Source: Trujillonella endophytica
GTDB taxonomy: Bacteria; Actinomycetota; Actinomycetes; Mycobacteriales; Geodermatophilaceae
NCBI RefSeq assembly: GCF_900110555.1
Contig: NZ_FOEE01000004.1
Coordinates: 1-64,000 of the forward strand
Reading direction: 5' to 3'
DNA length: 64,000 bases
In this document: one piece after another, positions 41,600 to 49,830 of the stretch
Position numbering within the stretch: the first letter of the stretch is position 1
Layout of the letters: every line of letters begins with the position of its first letter
Program-made: the position numbers and the translations under genes
The notes under the pieces: model-generated
Seen by the model: the letters and a program-made list of their open reading frames with translations, nothing else
The model's database searches: none
What the model was told of the DNA's origin: nothing

Positions 41600-42826
41600 G
41601 TGCGGATCCGGAACACGACGACGGCGACGCTGGCCGCCCTGCTGATCGCGGTCGGCGGCTGCTCGGCGGACGACGGGGGCGGCGGGGACGCCGACCACAC
41701 CGGCCATGCCTCCGGGACGTCGGAGACGCCGTCGTCCGCCTCCGAGCCGGCCCCGTCGACGACCGCGGAGCCCACCCCCGCGATCCCCGACCAGCTCCCC
41801 GGGATGCCGCCGGTGCTGGACGCGGCCAACGTGTACTCCGAGACCGGCGCCGACGATCTGAGCCCCGCGGCCGCCGCGGCCCGGCCGATGGTCTACGTGC
41901 CGCACAACAGCGGCGAGGTGTGGGAGATCGACCCCGCCACCCTCCAGGTGGTGCACCGCTTCCCGGCCGGCACGGAAGTGCAGCACGTCGTCCCCTCGTG
42001 GGACATGCGGACGCTGTACGCGACCGACGACATCGGCAACACCATCACCCCGATCGACCCGGTGACCGGCGCGAACGGGCCGCGGATCCCGGTCGACGAC
42101 CCGTACAACATGTACTTCACGCCCGACGGCGCGTACGCCATCTCCGTCGCCGAGGCGCTGCGGTCGCTGGTGTTCTACGACCCGCACACCTGGGCCGAGG
42201 TGGGCCGGCTGCGGATCCCCGAGTGCGCCGGCATCGACCACGCCGACTTCACAGCGGACGGGCGGACGGCGGTGTTCAGCTGCGAGTTCGCCGGCCGGGT
42301 GGTCGTGCTCGACGTCCCCTCGCGCACCGTCGTCCGGATCATCGACATGCCGGTGCGCAACACCGACATGGGCCCGCAGGACGTGAAGCTCTCCCCCGAC
42401 GGCAGCCGCTTCTACGTGGCCGACTCCGACCAGGGCTCGCTGTGGGTGCTCGACGGCGCGGCCACGCAGGTGATCGGCGAGATCCCGACCGCGCACGGCA
42501 CCCACGGCATCTACCTCAGCCGCGACGCCACGCAGATGTACGTGACCAACCGGCACAGCGGCACGATCTCGGTGCTCGAACCCGACACCGGCGCCCTGAT
42601 CACCACCTGGACCATCCCCGGCTCGGCCAGCCCGGACATGGGCGGCGTCACCGCCGACGGCAGCCAGCTGTGGCTGTCGGGCCGGTACGACGACGAGGTC
42701 TACGTGCTCTCCACCGCCGACGGGTCGCTCCTCGCGCGGATCCCGGTGGCCGACAGCCCGCACGGCCTCTGCGTCTGGCCGCAGCCGGGCCGCTACTCGC
42801 TGGGGCACACCGGCGTCACCCGCTGA
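41600..42826 (+). CDS. YncE-like beta-propeller lipoprotein
   Basis: The 408-aa product is exported as a lipoprotein (RIRNTTTATLAALLIAVGGC, lipobox VGGC), then has a Ser/Thr/Pro/Glu-rich spacer (about 25-60) and a seven-bladed propeller built of YVTN-type repeats. Examples are MVYVPHNSGEVWEIDPATLQ, TLYATDDIGNTITPIDPVTG, FYVADSDQGSLWVLDG and MYVTNRHSGTISVLEPDTG. Such proteins often bind or sense ligands at the cell surface. GGAGG stands about 5 bases before the GTG start at 41600. The frame continues upstream but lacks a signal there. Confidence 0.88.
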   Translation: MRIRNTTTATLAALLIAVGGCSADDGGGGDADHTGHASGTSETPSSASEPAPSTTAEPTPAIPDQLPGMPPVLDAANVYSETGADDLSPAAAAARPMVYVPHNSGEVWEIDPATLQVVHRFPAGTEVQHVVPSWDMRTLYATDDIGNTITPIDPVTGANGPRIPVDDPYNMYFTPDGAYAISVAEALRSLVFYDPHTWAEVGRLRIPECAGIDHADFTADGRTAVFSCEFAGRVVVLDVPSRTVVRIIDMPVRNTDMGPQDVKLSPDGSRFYVADSDQGSLWVLDGAATQVIGEIPTAHGTHGIYLSRDATQMYVTNRHSGTISVLEPDTGALITTWTIPGSASPDMGGVTADGSQLWLSGRYDDEVYVLSTADGSLLARIPVADSPHGLCVWPQPGRYSLGHTGVTR

Positions 42827-42836
42827 CCCGGACGCC

Positions 42837-44054
42837 TCAGCCGCCGGCGGCCGCGAAGGCGCCCCGCAGGGCCCCGTAGGACGGCTTCAGCGACCCGTCC
42901 CAGCGCACGACGCCGAAGCGGCACTGGGTGACGTAGGCCGAGGAGCACTCGTCGCGCAGGCCGTACCAGTAGAGATTGCCGGCCCACGGGAGCGCGTTCC
43001 ACGTGGCCACCTCCAGGGCGGCGAGGTCCGCCTGCTCGGCCTCCGACACGCCGAACAGATGGGTGGGGGCGCCCACCTCGGTGGCCCAGATCTTCTTGCC
43101 GCCGTCGCCGTTGGCGACCATCACCGACCGCAACGAGGTCCTGGTCTCGCCCATCTGCGACCAGCCGGAGTCGGGGTGGACGGCGAGGATCTGCTCGGCG
43201 GTGGCGGACCGCCAGAAGCGGTACGGGTGGTGGGAGAACGCGTCGAAGCTCCCCCCGGCCCCGGCGGAGTACATCTGCTGCAGGAACTCGACCGGGTTGA
43301 TCATCCGGCCGGCGGCCGTCGTCCCCGAGGCGGTCGCGCCGGCGATCACGGTCAGCGTGGGGTCGACGCGCTCGACGGCCCGGTGCGCGGCGGTGACCAG
43401 TGCGGCGTAGCGGCGGCCGTCGGGGTTCTTCCAGTACGTCGCGAGGTTCGGCTCGTTCCAGATCTCGACGCCCGCGAGCGGCACGTAGCGCAGGGACGGG
43501 TTCTCCGCCCAGAACCGGCCGCCCTGCCCGTAGCGCTCGGCCAGGACGGAGACGAACCGCGCGTACTCGGCGACGTCCGCCGGGCCGCACTTGGAGAAGC
43601 GGAGGTCGTAGGGGCAACTCGACGCCCATCGGGGCGAGTAGGCGACCGTCATCAGCATGCTGATCCCCCGGCCGGCGGTGAGCCGCATGCGCTCGTCGGT
43701 GAACGCCCAGAGGTAGCGCCCCTCGACGCCCTCCACGTCGGCCCAGCCCACGGTCTCGCGCACCGTGCCCGCGCCGGCATCGGCCGCCTGCTGGACGTAC
43801 GCGGCCCGGCGGCCCGCGGACTGCCCGGCGCTGTGCAGGTTGAAGCCCATCGTGGTGTGCAACCCCGCGGCGGCGGTGGCGACGCGGGCCTCGTCGCCGG
43901 GCCGCCCGTCCACCTCCGGCGCACCCGCCGCGGACAGCCCGTGCGCGACGAGGACGCACGCGGCCAGGGCCACCCAGAGGGCGGCCGACCACCGGGCTCC
44001 TCGCCGGATCTCTCGCGAGCCCGGACGACGACGGGTTGTGGAGCGCAGGTGCAC
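42837..44054 (-). CDS. Secreted glycoside hydrolase (clan GH-A, GH5/GH39-like)
   Basis: The 405-aa product carries an N-terminal signal (ARWSAALWVALAACVLVAHG) and a TIM-barrel hydrolase domain. The acid/base is in GVEIWNEPN and the nucleophile in KKIWATEVGAP, the two clan GH-A glutamates on strands 4 and 7. Other landmarks are MGFNLHSAG near the start and FDAFSHHPYRFW. It should cleave a beta-linked polysaccharide outside the cell; the sugar is unknown. I prefer the GTG at 44054, which follows AGGAAG by about 4 bases; the frame is open to 44129. It is convergent with the YncE-like gene, 10 bp apart. Confidence 0.85.
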   Translation of the reverse strand: MHLRSTTRRRPGSREIRRGARWSAALWVALAACVLVAHGLSAAGAPEVDGRPGDEARVATAAAGLHTTMGFNLHSAGQSAGRRAAYVQQAADAGAGTVRETVGWADVEGVEGRYLWAFTDERMRLTAGRGISMLMTVAYSPRWASSCPYDLRFSKCGPADVAEYARFVSVLAERYGQGGRFWAENPSLRYVPLAGVEIWNEPNLATYWKNPDGRRYAALVTAAHRAVERVDPTLTVIAGATASGTTAAGRMINPVEFLQQMYSAGAGGSFDAFSHHPYRFWRSATAEQILAVHPDSGWSQMGETRTSLRSVMVANGDGGKKIWATEVGAPTHLFGVSEAEQADLAALEVATWNALPWAGNLYWYGLRDECSSAYVTQCRFGVVRWDGSLKPSYGALRGAFAAAGG

Positions 44055-44305
44055 GTTCTTCCTCACCAGGGGGATCAGGACGCCGGACGCGGACGTTCGA
44101 CGGCGTCGACGGGGTCGGACTCGGACCACGACCCCCGTGGCTCACCACTCTACGGCGCCGCGCCACTACTTTCAGCAACTTTTCGGGTGGATCAGCCCCA
44201 GGCGTCACTCCGGGCACAGCGGCCGCACGCGCTCGGCGGCGGTCGCGGGCCCCCTCAGGCCGCTAGCCTCGTCCGACACTCCGCGGGACGAGGAGGTGCC
44301 GCAGG

Positions 44306-45097
44306 ATGCCGAGCGTCGAGGACAACCGCGACCGTTGGGCGAACTACGACTGGTCCGACAAGGGCGACGAGTGGTCGGGCGGCTTCGGCAGCACTGAGGC
44401 GCTGTGGTCCTGGCTCCTGCAACCGCGGGTGAGCCCGTTCCTGCCGTCCGCGCACACGCTGGAGATCGCGCCGGGCTTCGGCCGGGCGACCCAGTTCCTC
44501 GTGCCCGCCAGCGAGAAGCTCACCGTGGTCGACCTCGTGCCGGCGTGCATCGCCGCCTGCCAGGAGCGGTTCGCCGAGCACGACCACATCGACTACCACG
44601 TCAACGACGGCAGGTCCCTCGACATGATCGAGGACGGCTCGATCGACTTCGTGTTCAGCTGGGACTCCCTGATCCACGCCGAGGACGACGTCGTCGAGTC
44701 CTACGTGACCCAGCTCGGGCGCAAGCTCCGGCCCGGCGGCGCCGGCGTGCTGCACCACTCCAACGTCGACGAGTACCGCGACCCGGAGAGCGGCGAGCTC
44801 ACCATCGGCAACGAGCACTGGCGCGCGCCCACCATGTCGGCGGCCAAGTTCCGCCGGTACGCGAGGGCGGCCGGGCTGCGCTGCGTGGTGCAGGAACTGA
44901 TTCCGTGGGGCGGCCCGGACTTCTCCGACTGCCTGTCGGTGTTCCGCCGCGAGGTGCGCCGCCCGCTGCGCCGGCGCATCGAGCGCCGGCTGCGGGACGA
45001 CACCACGGTCGTGCGCAACAGCAGGTTCTTCGAGCAGGTCCAGCAGCGACGGGCCACCGAGATCCGCGAGCTGACCGAGATCTACCGGCGCTGCTGA
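44306..45097 (+). CDS. SAM-dependent methyltransferase (class I)
   Basis: The 263-aa product has a Rossmann methyltransferase domain: motif I TLEIAPGFGRAT (about residues 51-62), the acidic end of strand 2 in LTVVDLVPA, motif IV SIDFVFSWDSLIHAEDD and LRPGGAGVLHHS. The C-terminal basic part (RREVRRPLRRRIERR) is unusual and may bind nucleic acid or a membrane. Substrate unknown; this type often modifies sugars or lipids near envelope genes. A strong GAGGAGG lies about 7 bases before the ATG. It is divergent from the glycoside hydrolase with 251 bp between the starts. Confidence 0.88.
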   Translation: MPSVEDNRDRWANYDWSDKGDEWSGGFGSTEALWSWLLQPRVSPFLPSAHTLEIAPGFGRATQFLVPASEKLTVVDLVPACIAACQERFAEHDHIDYHVNDGRSLDMIEDGSIDFVFSWDSLIHAEDDVVESYVTQLGRKLRPGGAGVLHHSNVDEYRDPESGELTIGNEHWRAPTMSAAKFRRYARAAGLRCVVQELIPWGGPDFSDCLSVFRREVRRPLRRRIERRLRDDTTVVRNSRFFEQVQQRRATEIRELTEIYRRC

Positions 45098-45106
45098 CGC
45101 GGCCCA

Positions 45107-45179
45107 CCGGTGTACCCGGGTGGCCCGTTCCCGGCTCGGGAACGGGCCGCGGGGGTACGACGGTCGGCCCGCTCAGGCC
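45107..45179. repeat. 73-bp hairpin repeat, copy 1
   Basis: Begins CCGGTGTACCCGGG and contains a perfect 12-bp hairpin (GGCCCGTTCCCG, loop GCT, CGGGAACGGGCC), flanked by GTACCC...GGGTAC. It differs from copy 2 (45991-46063) at two bases. It follows the methyltransferase stop by 10 bp and could act as its terminator. Confidence 0.93.
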
Positions 45180-45330
45180 CGCAGCGGACACCCCCGCGGA
45201 CGCGGACCGTGACCACGGCAGCGGTCTTGCGCCCATCGCGCCACGGCCGTGACAGGCACCCTGCGTCGAGCGTGGTTCGCGACACCGACCCCGGTAGCTT
45301 CCGGCGACCGATCTTCACGGGGAGCTGACG

Positions 45331-45942
45331 ATGAGACACGCACTGACCGGCGCCGGGTGTGCCGCGGTGATGCTGCTGACCGCCTGTGGCGGGGGCGACG
45401 GCGACTCCGCCGCCTTCTCCACGTCGCAGAACAACAGTTCGGAGGAGTGCATCGGCTACGGGTGCAGCCCCGAGCAGGACGCCGAGTTGAACGAGGCAGA
45501 TGCTGCGGCCAACGACGAGGAGGCCGCCACCCCTACGCCACAGACGGCAGCCGTGGGCGAGGTAGTGGCCTTCGACGGCGGCATCACGGTCGGCACGATC
45601 ACGGTCAACGGCTTGCGGCGCGTCAGCGAGCCCGAGACCTCCTACTCATCTGCAGTGCCGACTCATGGGTCCTGGCTCGTCGTCGACGTCACCGTCCAGG
45701 TGGCGTCGCGCACGGAGCCGGGGGCCGCTCTCATCTCGGCCTACGACTTCACCGTGCAGGACGACGGCGGAGTCATCTACGACTCGGACACGAGCGTGCT
45801 GGAGTCGACGCTCTCCGCGGAGCTGGTCCCGGGCCGCCAGGTGCGCGGCGAGGTCGCCTTCGATGCCCCCGCGGGCGCGCTCCTGCTCGACTGGTCCCCG
45901 GGATTCGACGGACCGCTGGTCACCTTCTCGATCAACGGCTGA
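45331..45942 (+). CDS. DUF4352-like lipoprotein
   Basis: The 203-aa product is a predicted lipoprotein (RHALTGAGCAAVMLLTAC, lipobox LTAC) with an acidic Asn/Ser-rich spacer (about 22-70) that holds two Cys residues. A beta-sandwich domain similar to DUF4352 follows: GSWLVVDVTVQVASRTEP, AYDFTVQDDGGVIYDSD, then VPGRQVRGEVAFDAPAGALLL. These domains are extracellular and of unknown function. GGGGAG stands about 6 bases before the ATG. The gene is flanked by two direct copies of the 73-bp repeat. Confidence 0.85.
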   Translation: MRHALTGAGCAAVMLLTACGGGDGDSAAFSTSQNNSSEECIGYGCSPEQDAELNEADAAANDEEAATPTPQTAAVGEVVAFDGGITVGTITVNGLRRVSEPETSYSSAVPTHGSWLVVDVTVQVASRTEPGAALISAYDFTVQDDGGVIYDSDTSVLESTLSAELVPGRQVRGEVAFDAPAGALLLDWSPGFDGPLVTFSING

Positions 45943-45990
45943 CGGATCTCGGCAGCCCGACCCGGCCCAGCACGTCGCGGACGACGGACT

Positions 45991-46063
45991 CCGGTGTACC
46001 CGGGTGGCCCGTTCCCGGCTCGGGAACGGGCCACGGGGGTACGACGGTCGGCGCGCTCAGGCC
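45991..46063. repeat. 73-bp hairpin repeat, copy 2
   Basis: Same orientation as copy 1 with 71 of 73 bases identical. It lies between the convergent DUF4352-like gene and the TadE-like gene, and ends exactly one base before the TadE-like stop codon. Confidence 0.93.
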
Positions 46064-46534
46064 TCAGGCGTCGACGTAGCGGTCACGCTCGACGACGAAC
46101 CGGCCGGTGGCGGTGTTGGCTTCGATGAACTCCGGCAGCAGCGGGATCCGCACGGTCACCGTCACGCAGACGGTGAACTCCTCCCCCGGCGCCAGCGTCG
46201 GCGTGTAACTGCCGGCCGCGTCGCACCCCGCCCCCGCCGGGGCGTACGCCAGCCGGACGTCGGTGGCGTCCACCGACTGGTCGGCCACCGCCAGCTCCAC
46301 CGCCCGCTCCGCCCGCGCCTGCCCGGTGGCGAGGTCCGGGGCGGTGCCCAGCGCCCGCCCGGCCTCCCGCGCCGCCGCCGTCGCCGCGAACACCCCGCGC
46401 TGCACCGAGGAGAACCCGGCCACCAGGTAGACCAGCGGCACGAACACCACCAGCGCGATGAACACGAACTCCACCAGCGCCGCCCCGCGCTCCCGGTCCC
46501 CCGCGGAGCCGAGCCGGGAACGCAGCCACCTCAC
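46064..46534 (-). CDS. TadE/TadF-like pilus assembly protein
   Basis: The 156-aa product has the TadE-like signature: a short basic N-terminus ending GDRERGAALVEFVFIALVVF with a Glu at the fifth position after the cleavage-like site, one TM helix, then an extracytoplasmic domain with a Cys pair. It is a minor pseudopilin or pilus-assembly component of a type IVc (Tad) system. Its ATG overlaps the stop of the upstream tadE gene (ATGA). Last gene of the tad run. Confidence 0.85.
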   Translation of the reverse strand: MRWLRSRLGSAGDRERGAALVEFVFIALVVFVPLVYLVAGFSSVQRGVFAATAAAREAGRALGTAPDLATGQARAERAVELAVADQSVDATDVRLAYAPAGAGCDAAGSYTPTLAPGEEFTVCVTVTVRIPLLPEFIEANTATGRFVVERDRYVDA

Positions 46535-46989
46535 GGCCCCTCCCGCACCGCGCGGCCGGTGACGTCGACCGGCAGCAGGTCTCCCAGCCCGGCCAGCAAC
46601 GCCGGCACCGCGCCGCTGCAGCGCACCACCACCAGCGTGAGACCGGTCCCGTCGACCTCCTCCACCGCGCTGCAGCTCAGCCCGGCCGCCGTCCGCTCCG
46701 ACGTCGCCGCCGCCACGATCTCCGCCGTCCGCGGGCCGCCGGCCGAGGCCGGGACGCCCGCGTTCGCCGCGTACCGCGCCCCCTGCTGCGCGCTCGCGGT
46801 GACCACGTTGCGCACGTGCACGTAGACCGCGACCTGCAGCACCGCCAGCAGCAGCACCACGATCAGCACCGAGACCAGCACGAACTCCACGACGGCGCTG
46901 CCCCGCTCGCCGTCGCCGTTCTCCGGCCCCTCTGCAGGGTCCAGCCGCGAGCTCGCGAGGGCCGGGGTACGACGGGGTCCCTCACCCAC
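46531..46989 (-). CDS. TadE-like minor pilin
   Basis: The 152-aa product carries the prepilin-like segment GERGSAVVEFVLVSVLIVVL (about 27-46) with the conserved Glu, one TM helix and VHVRNVVTASAQQGARYAA, a TadE hallmark. A Cys pair occurs near the end. The start is a GTG at 46989, overlapping the upstream pilin-like gene by 8 bases; a later start in the same frame would shorten the charged lead. Confidence 0.87.
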   Translation of the reverse strand: MGEGPRRTPALASSRLDPAEGPENGDGERGSAVVEFVLVSVLIVVLLLAVLQVAVYVHVRNVVTASAQQGARYAANAGVPASAGGPRTAEIVAAATSERTAAGLSCSAVEEVDGTGLTLVVVRCSGAVPALLAGLGDLLPVDVTGRAVREGP

Positions 46990-47188
46990 CGGTGGTGACG
47001 GAGTCCAGCGCGTTCTGCACCGCGGTCACGATCGCCTCGCGGAACGGGATGAGGATCGCCAGCACCAGCGCCGCCGTCATCACGGTGATCATCACCCAGC
47101 CGGGGACGTCACCCCGTTCGGGGTCGTCCCCGCGCAGTCGCACGGACAGTGCCGCCCAGGCGGCCAGGAACAGGGTCACGAGACGCAC
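46982..47188 (-). CDS. Small Flp-like pilin subunit
   Basis: The 68-aa product has a hydrophobic N-terminal segment, then DDPERGDVPGWVMITVMTAALVLAILI (in two pieces around the ERGDVPGW motif) and a short tail (AVQNALDSVTTGG). Actinobacterial tad loci commonly contain a gene of this exact plan, thought to be the main pilin or a pilin-like subunit. It lies between tadC and the tadE-like genes. Confidence 0.75.
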   Translation of the reverse strand: MRLVTLFLAAWAALSVRLRGDDPERGDVPGWVMITVMTAALVLAILIPFREAIVTAVQNALDSVTTGG

Positions 47189-47216
47189 GCGCGTCCTCCT
47201 CGGTCGGTCGCGACGC

Positions 47217-48149
47217 TCATGACGCCAGCGAGACGATGCTGATCAGGCCCGGGAACAGGGCGAACAGGACGGTGACCGGCAGCACCAGGAAGACGACCGG
47301 AACCATCATGGCGATCTCCTTGCGGCCGCCGGCCTCCAGCAGCCGGCGCTTGCCCGCCTCGCGGACGTCGGCCGCCTGCGCGCGGAGCACCTCGGCCAGC
47401 GGGGTGCCGCGCTCGATCGCGACCAGCAAGCCGTCGACGAACCGCGCCAGCGGGTCCAGCGACGTGCGGTCGGCGACCTCCTGCAGCGCCTCGGTCAGCG
47501 GCGTCCCGGACCGCGCGCGGCCCAGCGCACCGCCGAGCTCGCGGGCCAGCTCGCCGCCGGACAGCCGGGTCACGCGGTCGATCGCCGCGGCCGGGCCCTC
47601 CCCCGCCGTCACCGCGAGCGCGAGCAGCTCGGCGACCACCGGGAACTCGGCCAGCAGCAGCTCCTCGCGCCGGCGGACCTGCTGGGTCAGCCACCAGTCC
47701 CGGCCGAGCAGCCCCCCGACGAGCCCGGCGACACACAGCAGCAGCGCCGAGAGGACGTTCAGCTCGCCGGCGGCCAGCGTCCCGACCGACGCGACGCCCG
47801 CGGCGCCGAGCAGGCCCAGCCCGCCCCACACGACCTGCTCGACGCGGAAGTCCTCGACGGTCGCGTCCGACGCCAGCGCGTCGAGCCGGCGGCGGACCGC
47901 GGCCCGCCCGCCCACGACCCGGTCCAGCAGCCGGGCGCCGTCGGTGATCGTCGGTCCGGCCAACCGGCGGGCCGCCCCGAAGAGTCCCGGCTCGGTGGCC
48001 GTCCCCAGCAGGCGCGACGGCGGGGGCGCGTCGTGCAGGTAGGGCGCGAGCCGGTCGACCAGCCGCACCGACCGGAACGGCGGGGCGTAGGTGACGGCCA
48101 GCAGGACCCCGGTCGCCGCGGTCAGGCCCAGGAGCATCCCGAGGATCAC
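47217..48149 (-). CDS. tadC: TadC-like type II/IV secretion system F-domain protein
   Basis: The 310-aa product has a T2SSF domain: TM segments at the N-terminus and at about 105-155, a cytoplasmic helical core with LLAEFPVVAELLALAVTAGEG and SGTPLTEALQEVADRT, and a C-terminal TM pair (MVPVVFLVLPVTVLFALFPG). It is a platform protein of the Tad pilus. The GTG start at 48149 overlaps the tadB stop (GTGA), so the two are translationally coupled. Confidence 0.9.
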   Translation of the reverse strand: MILGMLLGLTAATGVLLAVTYAPPFRSVRLVDRLAPYLHDAPPPSRLLGTATEPGLFGAARRLAGPTITDGARLLDRVVGGRAAVRRRLDALASDATVEDFRVEQVVWGGLGLLGAAGVASVGTLAAGELNVLSALLLCVAGLVGGLLGRDWWLTQQVRRREELLLAEFPVVAELLALAVTAGEGPAAAIDRVTRLSGGELARELGGALGRARSGTPLTEALQEVADRTSLDPLARFVDGLLVAIERGTPLAEVLRAQAADVREAGKRRLLEAGGRKEIAMMVPVVFLVLPVTVLFALFPGLISIVSLAS

Positions 48150-49003
48150 TGGAGCACCCGCACGTCCTGCGGCAGCCGCCCGATCCGCAGCATAAGCCGG
48201 TAGGCCAGCAGGCACACGCCGCCGCCGCCGAGCAGCAGCGCCGTCCCGGCCGCGGAGTCGTACGCGGCCAGCGTGGTCGACTGGGTCGCCAGCAGCAGGA
48301 GCACCACCCACGGCGCGGCCACCGCCAGCCGCGCGGCCTGCACCACCCAGCCCTGCCGGGTCTCCAGCTCCGCCCGCGCGCGGGCGTCCTCGCGCAGGAA
48401 GGTGGCCAGCGTCCGCAGCACCCGGCCGAGGTCGCTGCCGCCCACCTCCCGGGCCACCCGCAGCGTCTCCACGATGCGGTCGCCGACCGGATCGGCGAGG
48501 TCGTCCTTGAGCCGGTCCAGGCACTCCCCGAACCGGCCGCTGCTGCGGTACTCGGCGCCGAACCGGGCGAACGGCGGGCGCACCACCTCCGGACCGCGGA
48601 CGGCGAGCGCGGCCAGCGCCTCCGGCAGCGACAGCCCGGCCCGGACGGCGGAGGCGAGGTTGTCGACCACCTCCGGCCAGACCTCCCGCAGGTCGGCCCG
48701 GCGGCGCAGGGCGAGCCGGCGCACCTGCACCGCCGGCAGCGCGAACCCGAAGACGGCGAAGGCGAGGCTGACCGTGACCGTGCCGGTGGTCAGCAGGACG
48801 ACGACGAGCGTCAGCAGGCCGAGCCCCAGCTGCAGGGCCAGCAGCTGGGCGGAGTTGATGCCGGACAGCCCCGCCGCGGCCAGCTGCTCCTGCCGCCGCC
48901 CGGTGCGGCGCGGGCCCGGCGCCCGCCGCGGTGCCCGCGGGCCGCTGCGCCAGACGAGCAGCAGCCCGACGCCGAGCAGCAGCCCGGGCAGAGCGCCCGT
49001 CAC
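48146..49003 (-). CDS. tadB: TadB-like type II secretion system F-domain protein
   Basis: The 285-aa product has the TadB plan: N-terminal TM segments, then VWPEVVDNLASAVRAGLSLPEAL and EVGGSDLGRVLRTLATFLRED of the T2SSF domain, and a hydrophobic C-terminus. The GTG start at 49003 overlaps the tadA stop by GTGA, making a coupled tadA-tadB-tadC set. It should form the inner-membrane platform with TadC. Confidence 0.9.
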   Translation of the reverse strand: MTGALPGLLLGVGLLLVWRSGPRAPRRAPGPRRTGRRQEQLAAAGLSGINSAQLLALQLGLGLLTLVVVLLTTGTVTVSLAFAVFGFALPAVQVRRLALRRRADLREVWPEVVDNLASAVRAGLSLPEALAALAVRGPEVVRPPFARFGAEYRSSGRFGECLDRLKDDLADPVGDRIVETLRVAREVGGSDLGRVLRTLATFLREDARARAELETRQGWVVQAARLAVAAPWVVLLLLATQSTTLAAYDSAAGTALLLGGGGVCLLAYRLMLRIGRLPQDVRVLQ

Positions 49004-49773
49004 CGGTCCCACCGGCCGGAGTCGTCGAGCAGCGCGGGGAGGTCGATGCCCAGCGCGGCGAAGCGCTCGGCGTGCGGCGGGTGGCCGCCGGCCCGCACCA
49101 GCCGCCCGTCCCGGGAGGTGAAGACGTCGGCCAGCTCGACGACGCCGTCCTCCACCCGGCCCGGCACAGCCACGATTTCGCGCACCCGCCGCTGGCCCGA
49201 CGCGTCCGTGCCCACGTGCACGACCAGGTCGACGCTCGTGGCCACCGTGGGGACGACGAACGCGTGCCCGATGTTCTCGCCGGCCAGCAGCGGCAGCGTG
49301 CACATCTTCGCGATGGCCTCGCGCGCCCCGTTGGCGTGCAGGGTGCACATGCCGGGAAGACCGCTGTTCAGCGCGATCAGCAGGTCCAGGCACTCCTCCT
49401 GCCGGACCTCGCCGACGACGATCCGCGAAGGACGCATCCGCAGCGCCTCCTTGACCAGCCGGCGCAGCGGGATCTCGCCGGCGCCCTCGAGGTTGGGCTG
49501 GCGGGTCTGCATCGAGACGACGTCGGGCAGCGGGACGCGGAGCTCGAACACCTCTTCCGCCGTGATCACCCGCTCCCGGGCGGGGATCGCCGCGCAGAGG
49601 CAGTTCAGCAGCGTCGTCTTGCCGGCCTGGGTGCCGCCGGAGACCAGCACGTTCAGCCCCGCCGCGACCGCCGCCTCCAGGAAGCGGGCCGCGTGCGCGG
49701 TCAGCGTGCCGAGCGCGACCAGCTCGTCCAGGGAGTGCGCCTGCAGCACGAACTTGCGGATGTTCACGGCCAT
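49000..49773 (-). CDS. tadA: TadA/CpaF pilus ATPase, 5'-truncated by the mobile element
   Basis: What remains (257 aa from the first ATG) is the catalytic C-terminal part of the Tad secretion ATPase: MAVNIRKFVLQAHSLDELV, Walker A GGTQAGKTTLL (about 46-56), the Asp-box, Walker B RPSRIVVGEVRQEE and the His-box TLHANGAREAI. Family members are about 400-480 residues, so the N-terminal domain is missing. Homology continues in frame upstream of the ATG (ERVIPDITRRH at 49774-49806) and stops near 49825, where the integrase stop codon lies in the same frame. The gene therefore looks disrupted by insertion. Its product may be non-functional for lack of the N-domain. Confidence 0.88.
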   Translation of the reverse strand: MAVNIRKFVLQAHSLDELVALGTLTAHAARFLEAAVAAGLNVLVSGGTQAGKTTLLNCLCAAIPARERVITAEEVFELRVPLPDVVSMQTRQPNLEGAGEIPLRRLVKEALRMRPSRIVVGEVRQEECLDLLIALNSGLPGMCTLHANGAREAIAKMCTLPLLAGENIGHAFVVPTVATSVDLVVHVGTDASGQRRVREIVAVPGRVEDGVVELADVFTSRDGRLVRAGGHPPHAERFAALGIDLPALLDDSGRWDR

Positions 49774-49830
49774 GTGCCGCCGGGTGATGTCGGGGATGAC
49801 ACGCTCCAGGCGCGTTTGTCCAGCTCAAGG
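49774..49830. other. Element-chromosome junction (putative attL) within tadA
   Basis: Reading the minus strand, tadA-type coding sequence (TRLERVIPDITRRH) begins right after the integrase stop TGA (49827-49825) in the same frame. The crossover should lie between about 49800 and 49830. The other junction, carrying the missing 5' part of tadA, is outside the window, so the core sequence cannot be fixed. Confidence 0.65.

Noticed and set aside
45107-46063. The 73-bp repeats as terminal inverted repeats of a transposon
   Set aside because: They are direct, not inverted, and enclose a lipoprotein gene with no transposase.
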